Shown here one piece after another: positions 27,071 through 35,411 of a stretch of DNA of 64,000 nucleotides (within the stretch, counting starts at the first letter, position 1; each line of letters begins with the position of its first letter). The notes under the pieces are model-generated. The model had not been told where the DNA came from, ran no database searches, and saw nothing but the letters and a program-made list of their open reading frames with translations. Source of the DNA: Hyphomicrobium sp. CS1BSMeth3 (GTDB lineage: Bacteria > Pseudomonadota > Alphaproteobacteria > Rhizobiales > Hyphomicrobiaceae); NCBI RefSeq assembly GCF_900117415.1, contig NZ_FPEI01000003.1, positions 434,001 through 498,000 of the forward strand, written 5' to 3'. Both the position numbers and the translations under genes were made by a program.

Positions 27071-27221
27071 CGCGTGGATCGCGGCCTTTCTCTCTCGCCG
27101 ATAGCGCGGGTTCCACCCGCTCTTCGGTGCCGGTACGTTACATGGCCGGCCCTGCCGGCGCCAGCGCTCTTGTACCGCGCTGCTGCGCTCCATGGCTTCA
27201 AATCTGCGCAGGACCGTTAGC

Positions 27222-27725
27222 ATGATGAATATGACAGCCAAGGGGAGGACCGACCGGGCCGCCAGGATCGTCAAGGCGTCGCCGCAGACCATCTATCGGG
27301 CGCTCGTGGATCCCGACGCCCTGGTGTCGTGGCTTCCGCCTAAGGGCATGAAAGGCGAGGTTCATGCCTTCGAGCCTCGGGCAGGCGGCGCCTACCACAT
27401 GACACTCTTCTACGAGAGTGAGGCGCATTCGGTGCCGGGCAAGACTTCTGCTCATGCCGATGTCATCAGAGGCCAATTTCTCGAGCTCTCGCAGAACGAG
27501 CGCATAGTGCAGCGCTTCGAGTTCGCCTCGGACGATCCCGCATTCGCCGGCCCCATGACCATGACGTGGCGGCTGTCTCCGGTCCCCGAAGGCACCGAGG
27601 TCACGATCATTTGCGAGAACGTCCCCGAGGGTATCCGCAAGGAAGATCACGACATCGGCATGAGATCGACGCTCGAAAACCTGGCGGCCTTCACCGAGCA
27701 GCGGGAGGCCGGCAGCCCGCCTTGA
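27222..27725 (+). CDS. SRPBCC / AHSA1-type START-like domain protein
   Basis: The 167-residue protein has the AHSA1 pattern: AARIVKASPQTIYRALVDPDALVSWLPPKGMKG, EPRAGGAYHMTLFY and a final RSTLENLAAFTEQ helix. This helix-grip fold binds hydrophobic ligands; bacterial members have no settled function. The start at 27222 is preferred because an AGGA lies 9 nt upstream; the alternative at 27192 adds ten residues without similarity. thrS follows on the same strand after 89 bp. Confidence 0.85.
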   Translation: MMNMTAKGRTDRAARIVKASPQTIYRALVDPDALVSWLPPKGMKGEVHAFEPRAGGAYHMTLFYESEAHSVPGKTSAHADVIRGQFLELSQNERIVQRFEFASDDPAFAGPMTMTWRLSPVPEGTEVTIICENVPEGIRKEDHDIGMRSTLENLAAFTEQREAGSPP

Positions 27726-27814
27726 CACCCGCCCGTGCAACCTGCCACAAGCCCCCTCCGCAAGACATCCGTCTTACCTGCGTGGTTGGCAGCGAGTGAG
27801 AGGAGAAGGACGCC

Positions 27815-29779
27815 ATGGCCGAGATCACCCTGACATTTCCGGACGGCGCCAAGCGCAAAGTCCCCGCCGGCACCACCGGCATCGATGTGGCGAAGTCGAT
27901 CGCCCCGTCGCTGGCGAAGCGTACGGTCGCCATGGTCCTCAACGGAGCCTTGAGCGACGCCGCCGATCCGATCAGCGGCGATGCCGAGATCCGCTTCATT
28001 GCGCGCACCGACCCGGAAGCCTTGGAGCTGATCCGGCACGACGCCGCGCACGTGCTCGCCGAAGCCGTGCAGGACATCTGGCCCGGCACGCAGGTCACCA
28101 TCGGCCCGGTGATCGAGAACGGCTTCTTCTACGACTTCGCGAAAGAGGAGCCCTTCAAGCCCGAGGATCTCCCGCTCATCGAGAAGAAGATGCACGAGAT
28201 CATCGCGCGCAACTCAGCCTTCAAGAAGGACGTGTGGAGCCGCGACAAGGCCAAGGACTACTTCCGCGCCAAGGGCGAGCTCTTCAAGATCGAGCTCGTG
28301 GACGCGATCCCCGAGGGCGAGGACGTCAAGATCTACAGCCAGGGCGACTGGCTCGATCTTTGCCGCGGCCCGCACATGACCTCCACCGGCCAGGTCGGCA
28401 AGGCCTTCAAGCTCACACGCTTCTCGGGGAGCTACTGGCGCGGCGATGCCAAGGGGCCGCAGCTCCAGCGCATCTATGGTGTCGCCTTCGCCGAGGAGAA
28501 GGAGCTCGCCGAGTACCTCAAGCAGATCGAGGAAGCGGAGAAACGCGACCACCGCAAGCTCGGCCGCGAGATGGATCTCTTCCATTTCCAGGACGACGCG
28601 CCCGGCACCGTATTCTGGCATCCTAAGGGCTGGACGCTCTTCCAGGGTCTCATTGCCTACATGCGCCGCCGGCAGGTCGCGGAAGGCTACGTCGAGGTGA
28701 ACTCGCCGCAGCTTCTCGAGCGCTCACTGTGGGAGACTTCCGGCCACTGGGAGACCTACCACGCGAACATGTTCGTCACCGAGACCGAGGACGAGCGGGT
28801 TTTCGCGCTGAAACCCATGAACTGTCCCGGTCACGTGCAGATCTTCAAGCACGGGCTCAAGAGCTATCGCGAGCTGCCGATCAAGATCGCGGAGTTCGGC
28901 TGCGTGCATCGCTACGAGCCGTCGGGCGCGCTGCACGGCCTCATGCGCGTGCGCGCCTTCACGCAGGATGATGCGCACATCTTCTGCTCGGAGGACCAGA
29001 TCGCCGAGCAGTGCCTCGACATCAACCAGTTCATGCTGTCCATCTACGGCGACTTCGACTTCGAAGACGTCCACATCAAGCTCGCGACACGGCCCGATAA
29101 GCGCGTCGGCGCCGACGAGCTGTGGGACAAGGCCGAGACAGCCATGAAGGGTGTACTCGATCAGATCAAGCGCGACTCGAACGGGCGCATCAAGACCTCG
29201 ATCGCCGAGGGCGAAGGCGCATTCTATGGGCCCAAGTTCGAGTATCACCTGCGCGATGCGATCGGCCGCACCTGGCAGTGCGGCACCACCCAGGTCGACT
29301 TCAACCTGCCGGCCCGCTTCGGCGCGTTCTACATCGACGCCAACAGCGAGAAGCGCACGCCCGTGATGATCCATCGGGCCATGTTCGGCTCGCTCGAGCG
29401 CTTCATGGGCATTCTCACGGAGAATACCGCGGGCCATTTCCCGCTATGGCTCGCCCCCGTGCAGGCCGTGGTCGCGACGATCGTCTCGGATGCGGACGAG
29501 TACGCGCTGAAGGTTGCGGCAGAACTGCGCCGCGCGGGCCTGCGTGTCGAGACCGATCTTCGCAACGAGAAGATCAACTACAAGGTGCGCGAGCACTCGC
29601 TCGCCAAGGCCCCTGTCATCCTCGTCGTCGGCAAGCGCGAGGCCGAGGAAGGCAAGGTCGCCATGCGCCGGCTCGGCAGCAACGAGAGCAAGACGCTGAC
29701 GCTGGCCGAGGCGAAGGCCCTGCTCGTGGATGAAGGCGAAGCGCCGGATCTCAAGCGTGCCCGTACTGCGAGCGCGTAA
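27815..29779 (+). CDS. thrS: Threonyl-tRNA synthetase
   Basis: Class II synthetase of 654 residues charging tRNA-Thr. Domains in order: TGS (1-62), editing domain with HDAAH in place of the HxxxH site (near 72-76) and the CRGPH pair, catalytic core with zinc-site [10 protein letters not shown] and motif 2 [21 protein letters not shown], motif 3 around [18 protein letters not shown], and the anticodon-binding domain from about residue 550. A GAGGAGAAGGA ribosome binding site precedes the ATG. Length and domain content are normal. Confidence 0.97.
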   Translation: MAEITLTFPDGAKRKVPAGTTGIDVAKSIAPSLAKRTVAMVLNGALSDAADPISGDAEIRFIARTDPEALELIRHDAAHVLAEAVQDIWPGTQVTIGPVIENGFFYDFAKEEPFKPEDLPLIEKKMHEIIARNSAFKKDVWSRDKAKDYFRAKGELFKIELVDAIPEGEDVKIYSQGDWLDLCRGPHMTSTGQVGKAFKLTRFSGSYWRGDAKGPQLQRIYGVAFAEEKELAEYLKQIEEAEKRDHRKLGREMDLFHFQDDAPGTVFWHPKGWTLFQGLIAYMRRRQVAEGYVEVNSPQLLERSLWETSGHWETYHANMFVTETEDERVFALKPMNCPGHVQIFKHGLKSYRELPIKIAEFGCVHRYEPSGALHGLMRVRAFTQDDAHIFCSEDQIAEQCLDINQFMLSIYGDFDFEDVHIKLATRPDKRVGADELWDKAETAMKGVLDQIKRDSNGRIKTSIAEGEGAFYGPKFEYHLRDAIGRTWQCGTTQVDFNLPARFGAFYIDANSEKRTPVMIHRAMFGSLERFMGILTENTAGHFPLWLAPVQAVVATIVSDADEYALKVAAELRRAGLRVETDLRNEKINYKVREHSLAKAPVILVVGKREAEEGKVAMRRLGSNESKTLTLAEAKALLVDEGEAPDLKRARTASA

Positions 29780-29796
29780 CGCTCCCGATATCGGCT

Positions 29797-29824
29797 CGGC
29801 CGGCCGTCTATTGGCTGCCGGCCG
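29797..29824. terminator. Hairpin between convergent thrS and exbD
   Basis: CGGCCGGC (29797-29804) and GCCGGCCG (29817-29824) form a perfect 8-bp GC stem 17 nt after the thrS stop and across the exbD stop codon. The position suits a bidirectional terminator. Confidence 0.55.
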
Positions 29825-30293
29825 GAGCAGGAGAAGCGGGCGCCGGTGTTTCCTGCGCACCGAAGCCCGCGGGCCGCACAGCCTCTAGTGCCACGAGCCC
29901 GACCTTGAGATAGCCGGCGGCGCGGAGCTGATCGAGCACGCCGATCAGCTCGCCATAGGGCACGGTCTTGTCCGCGCGGAGGAACAGGCGCGTATCGCGA
30001 TTGCCCTCGGTCACACGCGTGATGGCCGTCAGAAAGAGCGGCTTTGCGACCGTATCCTCGCCGACGGCGATCTCGAGATTCGACTTGATCGTGACGTAGA
30101 TGGGCTTTTCCGGGCGCGGCTGCGGCTTCGCCGTCGCGGCCGGGAGCTGCACGGCGATGTCGACCGTCGAGAGCGGCGCCGCCACCATGAAGACGATGAG
30201 CAGCACGAGGATCACGTCGATGAACGGCGTGACATTGATCTCGTACACCTCGGTGTCTTCTTCGTCGTCGCGCTCGCGAATGCCACCGGCCAT
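29808..30293 (-). CDS. exbD: ExbD/TolR-family biopolymer transport protein
   Basis: The 161-residue protein has a short acidic cytoplasmic N-terminus, one membrane helix containing the functionally essential aspartate (NVTPFIDVILVLLIVFMVAAP, Asp near residue 26) and a periplasmic domain ending in a Pro/Ala-rich tail. With ExbB it forms a proton-driven motor that energises TonB-type or Tol-type partners. It starts 5 bp after exbB. No tonB or tolA follows, so the partner must be encoded elsewhere. Confidence 0.9.
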   Translation of the reverse strand: MAGGIRERDDEEDTEVYEINVTPFIDVILVLLIVFMVAAPLSTVDIAVQLPAATAKPQPRPEKPIYVTIKSNLEIAVGEDTVAKPLFLTAITRVTEGNRDTRLFLRADKTVPYGELIGVLDQLRAAGYLKVGLVALEAVRPAGFGAQETPAPASPAPAGSQ

Positions 30294-30298
30294 GGCGC

Positions 30299-31300
30299 CT
30301 AGCCCCGCTTGGCCAGAGCCGCTGCCGGCGGCCAGTTCGCCAACCGGCGGTCGATGTCACGCGAGACCAGCCGCTCCACCTCATCACTCGTCTCGCGCAC
30401 GAGGGCGCGATAGATGGCAATGGAGCGGCTCAACTGGTTGTAGAGGATCACGGCAGGGATCGCGGCAACGAGGCCGATGCCCGTCGCGAGCAACGCCTCG
30501 GCGATGCCCGGCGCGACCACGGCGAGGCTCGTCGTCTGCGACTTCGAGATACCGATGAAGCTGTTCATGATACCCCAGACCGTGCCGAAAAGGCCGACAA
30601 AGGGCGCCGTCGCGCCGACCGTCGCGAGCAGGCTCATGCCGCGCCGCATACGTCGTGTGAGCGCCGCATCGAGCCCGGAGAGGCGGGAAGCGACGCGCTC
30701 TTTCAGGCCAGCGCCGCCCAGCACGTCCTCGGAGAGCTCGATCTCCGCCCGCGCAAGCCCGACCATGCCCCGCGCTACCGCCGTTCGGCGCGTGAGATGC
30801 ATGGCGGCGGCATCGAGCGACGGCTCGGCTTCCAGCGCCCTGAGGCCGCGACGCAGACCGGCGCGCGCCGTGATCAATTCCAAAAGCTTGGCGAGCCAGA
30901 CGGTCCACACCGCCAGCGACGCCAGCGCGAGACCGATCATCACCGTCTTCACGACGATGTCGGCCGCCATGAACATGCCCCATGGCGAGAGGTCGTGCGG
31001 CAAGTTGGACCGCTCGATGGCCGCGGGCGCCGGCGGACGCCCTTCATTCGTCGCGAGCGGAGGCAGCTCAGCTTGGGCTGCGGCGGGTGCTGTGGGCGCA
31101 GCGGGTGTGGCTGGAGCCGCAGGCACCGATGTCACAGCGTCGCTGGCAGACGGCGATGGCACTCCCACCTGGGATACGGCCGCTCCGGCCCAGAGCATCA
31201 TCGCCAGCACGAGGCACATTGAAAGTGCGCGCCGTAGCGGACGGACTACGAGCATCGCATCCGCTACGATGCCTTGAAGGCTGGAAACGGCCATTCTCAC
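30299..31300 (-). CDS. exbB: ExbB/TolQ-family motor protein with N-terminal extension
   Basis: The 333-residue protein has an N-terminal signal-like helix (VLAMMLWAGAAVSQV), about 60 residues rich in Ala/Pro, then three membrane helices. The MotA/TolQ/ExbB signature is clear in ATVGATAPFVGLFGTVWGIMNSF and APGIAEALLATGIGLVAAIPAVILYN. The long N-terminus is common in alphaproteobacterial ExbB and separates it from TolQ. The start is a GTG at 31300; an ATG two codons later is an alternative. It forms a two-gene unit with exbD. Confidence 0.9.
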   Translation of the reverse strand: MRMAVSSLQGIVADAMLVVRPLRRALSMCLVLAMMLWAGAAVSQVGVPSPSASDAVTSVPAAPATPAAPTAPAAAQAELPPLATNEGRPPAPAAIERSNLPHDLSPWGMFMAADIVVKTVMIGLALASLAVWTVWLAKLLELITARAGLRRGLRALEAEPSLDAAAMHLTRRTAVARGMVGLARAEIELSEDVLGGAGLKERVASRLSGLDAALTRRMRRGMSLLATVGATAPFVGLFGTVWGIMNSFIGISKSQTTSLAVVAPGIAEALLATGIGLVAAIPAVILYNQLSRSIAIYRALVRETSDEVERLVSRDIDRRLANWPPAAALAKRG

Positions 31301-31482
31301 CGGAGATCCTCTTCGTGCAGCAAGCGGCGGCGCTTCATCCGCGCGCCCGAGCGTTGCTACAATTCATTACTCTCGTAGTCTAGTTTTAGTTTGCCGCAGA
31401 GCCACGCAATTCCAGCATCGGCGGACGCATAGCCGCCTTCCACGATTATACTTGACTGTTGTGGTATAGATTTGTTTCCCTC

Positions 31483-31518
31483 GATCCGCGCTTGCCGGGT
31501 CCCGGCAGCACGCGGATC
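31483..31518. repeat. Inverted repeat, GATCCGCG type
   Basis: GATCCGCGCTTGCCGGG at 31483-31499 pairs with CCCGGCAGCACGCGGATC at 31501-31518, with one base of slippage. It is nearly loopless, so as DNA it is an extended palindrome. It resembles intergenic palindromic repeats of alphaproteobacteria. Confidence 0.7.
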
Positions 31519-31695
31519 CGCTGCCCGATGGGGTGGAAACGCAGCCGGATCTGCCATAGGGCCGCCATCGGGGGGTGGCGGCTCCTACAAGAACGCCGGC
31601 CTTGTGCCCGCTTTGGCGCGGCGCACCGTCTCCGCAGGGTCCCTTGCCTCCCTTGCAGGAGATTGCACCAGCGCCGCCGGGCATCACCGGCTGCC

Positions 31696-31752
31696 CCCGC
31701 GGATGTCCCGGGCATGACATGATCCCCCGATCATGTGCCGGGCATCCGCGGG
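31696..31752. repeat. Inverted repeat, 57-bp palindrome
   Basis: The left arm (31696-31724) begins CCCGCGGATG and ends CATGATC; the right arm (31729-31752) is its reverse complement apart from a few inserted bases around the TCCCGGGCATGA core. The loop is only about four C residues. Confidence 0.75.
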
Positions 31753-31822
31753 CTAGGCGCGCGTCCGCTTGCGACGCTCCCGGATCATGACAGTATGCGC
31801 TGTCCGCGATCTGGAGAGATGC

Positions 31823-31969
31823 ATGGCCCTCATCAGCGACATCGTGCCCGTCGAGTTCGACTTCGGCGCCAGCAAGATATTGCCCGCGGCCGATCACTCG
31901 ACGCCTTCCAACCTGCGCCCGCCGACGGCTGCCGACGACGCCAAGCTCTTCGAGGACTGCTGGGAATAG
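31823..31969 (+). CDS. Small protein of unknown function (48 aa)
   Basis: A 48-residue frame from ATG 31823 with a GGAGAG ribosome binding site 5 nt upstream and codon choice like neighbouring genes. The product starts MALISDIVPVEFDFGASK, has a Pro/Ser middle and an acidic end (DDAKLFEDCWE) with one Cys. No family was recognised. It precedes the enolase-superfamily gene by 68 bp with a perfect hairpin between. It could be a real short protein or a remnant of a larger gene. Confidence 0.4.
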   Translation: MALISDIVPVEFDFGASKILPAADHSTPSNLRPPTAADDAKLFEDCWE

Positions 31970-31980
31970 CCATCAAATTC

Positions 31981-32008
31981 CCTTCTCCCCGTAAGAACGG
32001 GGAGAAGG
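31981..32008. repeat. Perfect 12-bp hairpin CCTTCTCCCCGT / ACGGGGAGAAGG
   Basis: Arms at 31981-31992 and 31997-32008 with loop AAGA. The sequence type is a common intergenic palindrome in this bacterial group. It lies 11 nt after the small ORF and 29 nt before the next gene, so it could act as a terminator or an attenuator. Confidence 0.7.
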
Positions 32009-32037
32009 AGAAGAAAAATCACGGGAGAGAAACGCCT

Positions 32038-33129
32038 ATGGCCGCCATCGAGAAGATCGAAGCCGGGTTCTATCGCGTCCCGCTGCCGGTGCCGCTCTCG
32101 GATTCGACGCACGGCACCATGACCTCCTTCGAGCTGATGACGGTGCGCGTGCGCGACGCCGATGGCGCGGAGGGTATCGGATACACGTACACTACCGGCC
32201 ACAACGGTGGCGCCGTCGCACGCCTGCTCGCGCACGATATTCCGGAGATCGTCGGTCGCGAGGATGCCGATCGCATCGAGCGGCTCTGGCAGAAAGTGTG
32301 GTGGGGCTTGCACTACGGCGGACGCGGCGGCCCGAGCGTTCTGGCCCAGTCCGCGTTCGACATGGCGCTCTGGGACCTCAATGCGCGCCGCGCGAACCTG
32401 CCGCTGTGGCGCCTGCTCGGCGGCCATGATCCGGCTGTGCCCTGCTATGCCGGCGGCATCGATCTCCATCTCTCGGTCGACGATCTCATCAAGGAGCACG
32501 ATGCCAACCTCGCCAAAGGCTTCCGCGCCATCAAGATGAAGGCGGGGCGCACGCGCATGTCGGAGGACGTCGAGCGCATCAAGGGCCTGCGCGGCTACCT
32601 CGGCGACGGCTTCCCGCTCATGGCGGACGCCAACATGGCCTGGACGGCCGACGAAGCCATCCGCCGCGCCCGCGCGTTCGAACCCTACGGCCTCGTCTGG
32701 CTCGAGGAGCCGATCATTCCCGATGACGTCGCCGGACATGCACGCGTCGTCGCGCACGGCGGCGTCCCCATCGCGACCGGCGAGAACCTGCGCTCACTCT
32801 ATGAGTTCAAGGCGCTGATAGCGGCCGGCGGCGTCAGCTTCCCGGAGCCGGACGTCACCAACTGCGGCGGCATCACCGTCTTCATGAAGGTCGCGCACCT
32901 CGCCGAGGCCTATAACCTTCCCGTGACCTCGCACGGCGCGCACGATGTGTCCGTGCACCTGCTCGCGGCCTGCCCCAATCGCAGCTTCCTCGAGATCCAC
33001 GGCTTCGGGCTCGACCGGTACATTGCCGAGCCGCTTCCGCTTCGTGACGGCAACGCGATTGCCCCCGATCGGCCCGGTCACGGCATCAACTTCGACTGGG
33101 CCGGTCTCGGCAAGCATGCCGCAAGCTAG
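32038..33129 (+). CDS. Mandelate racemase/muconate lactonizing enzyme family protein
   Basis: Enolase-superfamily enzyme of 363 residues from ATG 32038. The capping domain (SDSTHGTMTSFELMTVRV) is followed by a TIM barrel with the KxK catalytic pair in AIKMKAG, metal ligands in MADANMAW, WLEEPI and ATGENL, and a candidate His general base in TSHGAHDVSVHLLAA. The KxK plus His arrangement fits the mandelate racemase subgroup, which includes sugar acid dehydratases. The substrate is not readable from context. Confidence 0.85.
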   Translation: MAAIEKIEAGFYRVPLPVPLSDSTHGTMTSFELMTVRVRDADGAEGIGYTYTTGHNGGAVARLLAHDIPEIVGREDADRIERLWQKVWWGLHYGGRGGPSVLAQSAFDMALWDLNARRANLPLWRLLGGHDPAVPCYAGGIDLHLSVDDLIKEHDANLAKGFRAIKMKAGRTRMSEDVERIKGLRGYLGDGFPLMADANMAWTADEAIRRARAFEPYGLVWLEEPIIPDDVAGHARVVAHGGVPIATGENLRSLYEFKALIAAGGVSFPEPDVTNCGGITVFMKVAHLAEAYNLPVTSHGAHDVSVHLLAACPNRSFLEIHGFGLDRYIAEPLPLRDGNAIAPDRPGHGINFDWAGLGKHAAS

Positions 33130-33140
33130 CGCGCAATTTT

Positions 33141-33341
33141 CTACTTCGAGGCCGACTTCCTCGCCACGCGCTCGGGCTTTCCCTTGCGCTTGGTCTTTGC
33201 CATTTTTTTGAGCTCCGCCTCGCTCATGGACTTCTCCATCTGACGCGAAGCACCTCTGAGATAGCTCTTCTTGATCTCGCCGCGCTTTGCCGCCAGCGCC
33301 GCACCGGCGGCCTTCTGCTGCGCCTTCGATTTGGCTGGCAT
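33141..33341 (-). CDS. DUF3008 family small basic protein
   Basis: A 66-residue, Lys/Arg-rich protein. MPAKSKAQQKAAGAALAAKR at the start and MSEAELKKMAKTKRKGKPE near the end match the DUF3008 family, widespread and uncharacterised. It is convergent with the enolase-superfamily gene and divergent from sodC. The charge suggests nucleic-acid contact, which is inference. Confidence 0.85.
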   Translation of the reverse strand: MPAKSKAQQKAAGAALAAKRGEIKKSYLRGASRQMEKSMSEAELKKMAKTKRKGKPERVARKSASK

Positions 33342-33404
33342 GGCCGTTCTCCGCTACTGTTGATGCTCGCGCAACGCGCGGCCCGAGCGATTCGTTCGCT
33401 CAGG

Positions 33405-33429
33405 GGAACAATTGAGCTGCGTGACGGTT
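33405..33429 (+). promoter_or_regulatory. Candidate EcfG-type (general stress) promoter of sodC
   Basis: GGAAC at 33405-33409, a 16-base spacer and GGTT at 33426-33429 match the alphaproteobacterial EcfG consensus GGAAC-N16/17-CGTT with one mismatch. It lies about 35 bp before the sodC start codon, a suitable distance. Confidence 0.4.
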
Positions 33430-33463
33430 CGCCAAAACATCAGCATTCGGGAGGTTCAGCATC

Positions 33464-33973
33464 ATGAAGCCGTTTCTCGCCTGCGCTGCCGCAATCGCAC
33501 TCGTCGCGACGGCAGCCGTTGCCCAGGAATCCAAGACCGCCACGGCCACATTCATCAGCAAGGCCGGCAAGGAAAGCGGCACGGCCAAGCTGACAGGCAC
33601 CGACAAAGGCGTCCTCATCGAGATCGACGTGAGCGGCCTTCCCCCGAGCCAGTGGGTCGCCTTCCATGTTCACGAGACGGGTTCGTGCGAGCACGCGGGC
33701 GGTCACATGTCGGCCGGCGGCCATTTCAACCCGACGAAAGCCTCGCACGGCTTCAATGATCCCAAAGGCCCGCACGCCGGCGATATGCCCAACCAGTACG
33801 TGGGCGCGGATGGCACGCTGAGAGCGCAGGTCTTCAACACCTTTGTCCGCCTGGACGGCGGCGACAATGCCATTCGCGGCAGGGCGCTGATGATCCACGG
33901 CAAGGCCGACGACTACAAGAGCCAGCCGGCCGGCGATGCCGGTGACCGTCAGGCCTGCGGCGTCATCAAATAG
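33464..33973 (+). CDS. sodC: Periplasmic Cu/Zn superoxide dismutase
   Basis: The 169-residue protein has a signal peptide (PFLACAAAIALVATAAVA, cut before QESK) and a SodC domain. The copper and zinc ligands are in AFHVHETGSC, GHMSAGGHFNP, HGFNDPKGPHAGDMPN and the late MIHGKADD; the Cys pair that forms the intramolecular disulfide is in GSCEH and QACGVI. It detoxifies superoxide in the periplasm. An excellent GGGAGG ribosome binding site precedes it, and a strong hairpin follows the stop codon. Confidence 0.95.
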   Translation: MKPFLACAAAIALVATAAVAQESKTATATFISKAGKESGTAKLTGTDKGVLIEIDVSGLPPSQWVAFHVHETGSCEHAGGHMSAGGHFNPTKASHGFNDPKGPHAGDMPNQYVGADGTLRAQVFNTFVRLDGGDNAIRGRALMIHGKADDYKSQPAGDAGDRQACGVIK

Positions 33974-33981
33974 GCAAGACG

Positions 33982-34018
33982 GAAGTGTCGAGCGCACACA
34001 ATCTGCGCTCGACACTTC
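33982..34018. terminator. Perfect 15-bp hairpin after sodC
   Basis: GAAGTGTCGAGCGCA at 33982-33996 pairs perfectly with TGCGCTCGACACTTC at 34004-34018. It lies between sodC and the convergent 69-residue peptide gene, so it is probably a shared terminator. Confidence 0.75.
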
Positions 34019-34063
34019 AATCTCGTCCGGTGTTACGGAGTCGCAGCGTCGGAAGCGTGAGGC

Positions 34064-34273
34064 TTACAGTCCATCACCGTCGCTGAACGGGCCGAAAGCA
34101 TCGCTCTCATCGTCGAGCGGGACGTAGCACGGCAGCTCGGCATAGGTCGGCGCGGACGATCCAAAGCAGTCGTCCCCCACCTCGTCCATATAGAACGGCA
34201 GGTCGGCAAGTTCCGGGCCCACTTCACCCGCAGACTGCACTTCATACAAAGCTGGCGTCGTGTACGGTGCCAT
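34064..34273 (-). CDS. Small acidic repeat peptide, possible RiPP-like precursor
   Basis: A 69-residue product from ATG 34273, preceded by a perfect AGGAGG at 6-nt spacing, which argues for real translation. The N-terminus APYTTPALYEV resembles the YxxPxL element by which RiPP leader peptides bind recognition domains. The rest contains two related units, ADLPFYMDEVGDD (23-35) and AELPCYVPLDDES (45-57), an acidic tail and two cysteines (36 and 49). No maturase, recognition element or peptide exporter was found in the window. It follows the EamA permease gene by 81 bp on the same strand. It may equally be an unmodified disordered protein. Confidence 0.6.
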   Translation of the reverse strand: MAPYTTPALYEVQSAGEVGPELADLPFYMDEVGDDCFGSSAPTYAELPCYVPLDDESDAFGPFSDGDGL

Positions 34274-34354
34274 GAGCACCTCCTCGCGAGCGGGCACGTC
34301 CATGTCCGACCCAACGATGTTGCCCGAGGAAGGTTCCGCCGGGGAGCGGCAATT

Positions 34355-35257
34355 TCATCGTTTCGCGCGCACGAGGCGATCGGCAATAATCCCGATTGCG
34401 ACAAGGCCGATGCCGGCAAACTGCACGGGCGTCAATTGCTCACCGAGCAGCAGAACACCGATCAGCACGACCGTCACCAGTTCCAGACTGACGATGATCG
34501 AGTAGCGGCCGGCACTGAGTCGCGGCAGGGCATAGGCGAACGAGGCGATCTGGATTGCCCCGCCGACAAGCCCGATGGCCAGCAGACTTGGTACATTGCC
34601 GAGAGCCGGGATGGCTTTCATCCCGAAGAGCGCGACAACAAGACCGTATCCGCAGCCGAGTCCGAGATAGATCGCACTGGCACCCGCGAATGGCGATGCC
34701 TGCCGCGTGTAGCGGTAGGCAATGGCAATGTAGATGCTGAATATGACGGGTGTTGCGATGACGCAAAGCAGGCCAATGGGGTCGGCGTCTCCCAGGCCGA
34801 AGCTCGGCCAGCCGGCCAGCAGGGCGCCGACGAAAATGAGTGCGACGGCGACCACCGACTGCCAGCGAATCTGAAGCGCATAGAGATATCGATCGAACGC
34901 CAGCGTGATCATCGGATAGACGAAGAAAACGGTGACGACGACGCTCGACGGCACGGTCTGCACAGCGCGGAAGTACGTATAGGTCTGCGCGAGGCCGAGC
35001 GTGATGCCATTGAGGAACAGGCCGCGCCCGGCCGTCATCCATTCGGTGCGAAGGCCGGGGCTCGTCCACCAGGCGAGGGGGATCAGCACGGCGAGCGCAA
35101 TCCAGTAGCGCCAGAACAGCACCACCGCGACGTCCATGCCTGCTTGGTAGAGGCCGATGGCGAAGTACGGCACGGTCCCGACGAGCGACGAGCCGAACGC
35201 GGCGGCGGCTACGGCGCGCGCCTCCGCACCGGGACCGGGTTGGGGCTGGGCAGACAT
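34355..35257 (-). CDS. EamA/DMT-family permease
   Basis: Inner-membrane protein of 300 residues from ATG 35257, with about ten membrane helices in two repeated halves. YFAIGLYQAGMDVAVVLFWRYWIALAVLIPLAWW opens the first EamA domain and LPRLSAGRYSIIVSLELVTVVLIGVLLLGEQLT lies in the second, with the typical FAGIGLVAIGI end. Substrates of this superfamily are small metabolites. The frame is open upstream, but those residues are not hydrophobic and overlap the acyl-CoA dehydrogenase end. Confidence 0.88.
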   Translation of the reverse strand: MSAQPQPGPGAEARAVAAAAFGSSLVGTVPYFAIGLYQAGMDVAVVLFWRYWIALAVLIPLAWWTSPGLRTEWMTAGRGLFLNGITLGLAQTYTYFRAVQTVPSSVVVTVFFVYPMITLAFDRYLYALQIRWQSVVAVALIFVGALLAGWPSFGLGDADPIGLLCVIATPVIFSIYIAIAYRYTRQASPFAGASAIYLGLGCGYGLVVALFGMKAIPALGNVPSLLAIGLVGGAIQIASFAYALPRLSAGRYSIIVSLELVTVVLIGVLLLGEQLTPVQFAGIGLVAIGIIADRLVRAKR

Positions 35258-35411
35258 TGGGGAGAGGACGGTCTCGGAGACTGTGTGAAGAAGCAGCGAC
35301 GCAGAGGTCTGCCGCTTATACAGGCACACCTGCCGCAAAGCGATGCGCCATGAACGCATCCGCAGCAAACTTTGCCGGCGTTGCGAATCTGCCGGGCCCG
35401 TCAGCGGCCGC

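Larger units (their letters stand above)
31301..31822. other. Palindrome-rich intergenic region upstream of exbB
   Basis: A 522-bp region with no convincing gene. It contains at least three separate hairpin elements (31483-31518, about 31561-31583, 31696-31752), described individually where strong. A TATAAT sequence on the minus strand at 31445-31450 is a possible exbB -10 element, without a good -35. Confidence 0.5.
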
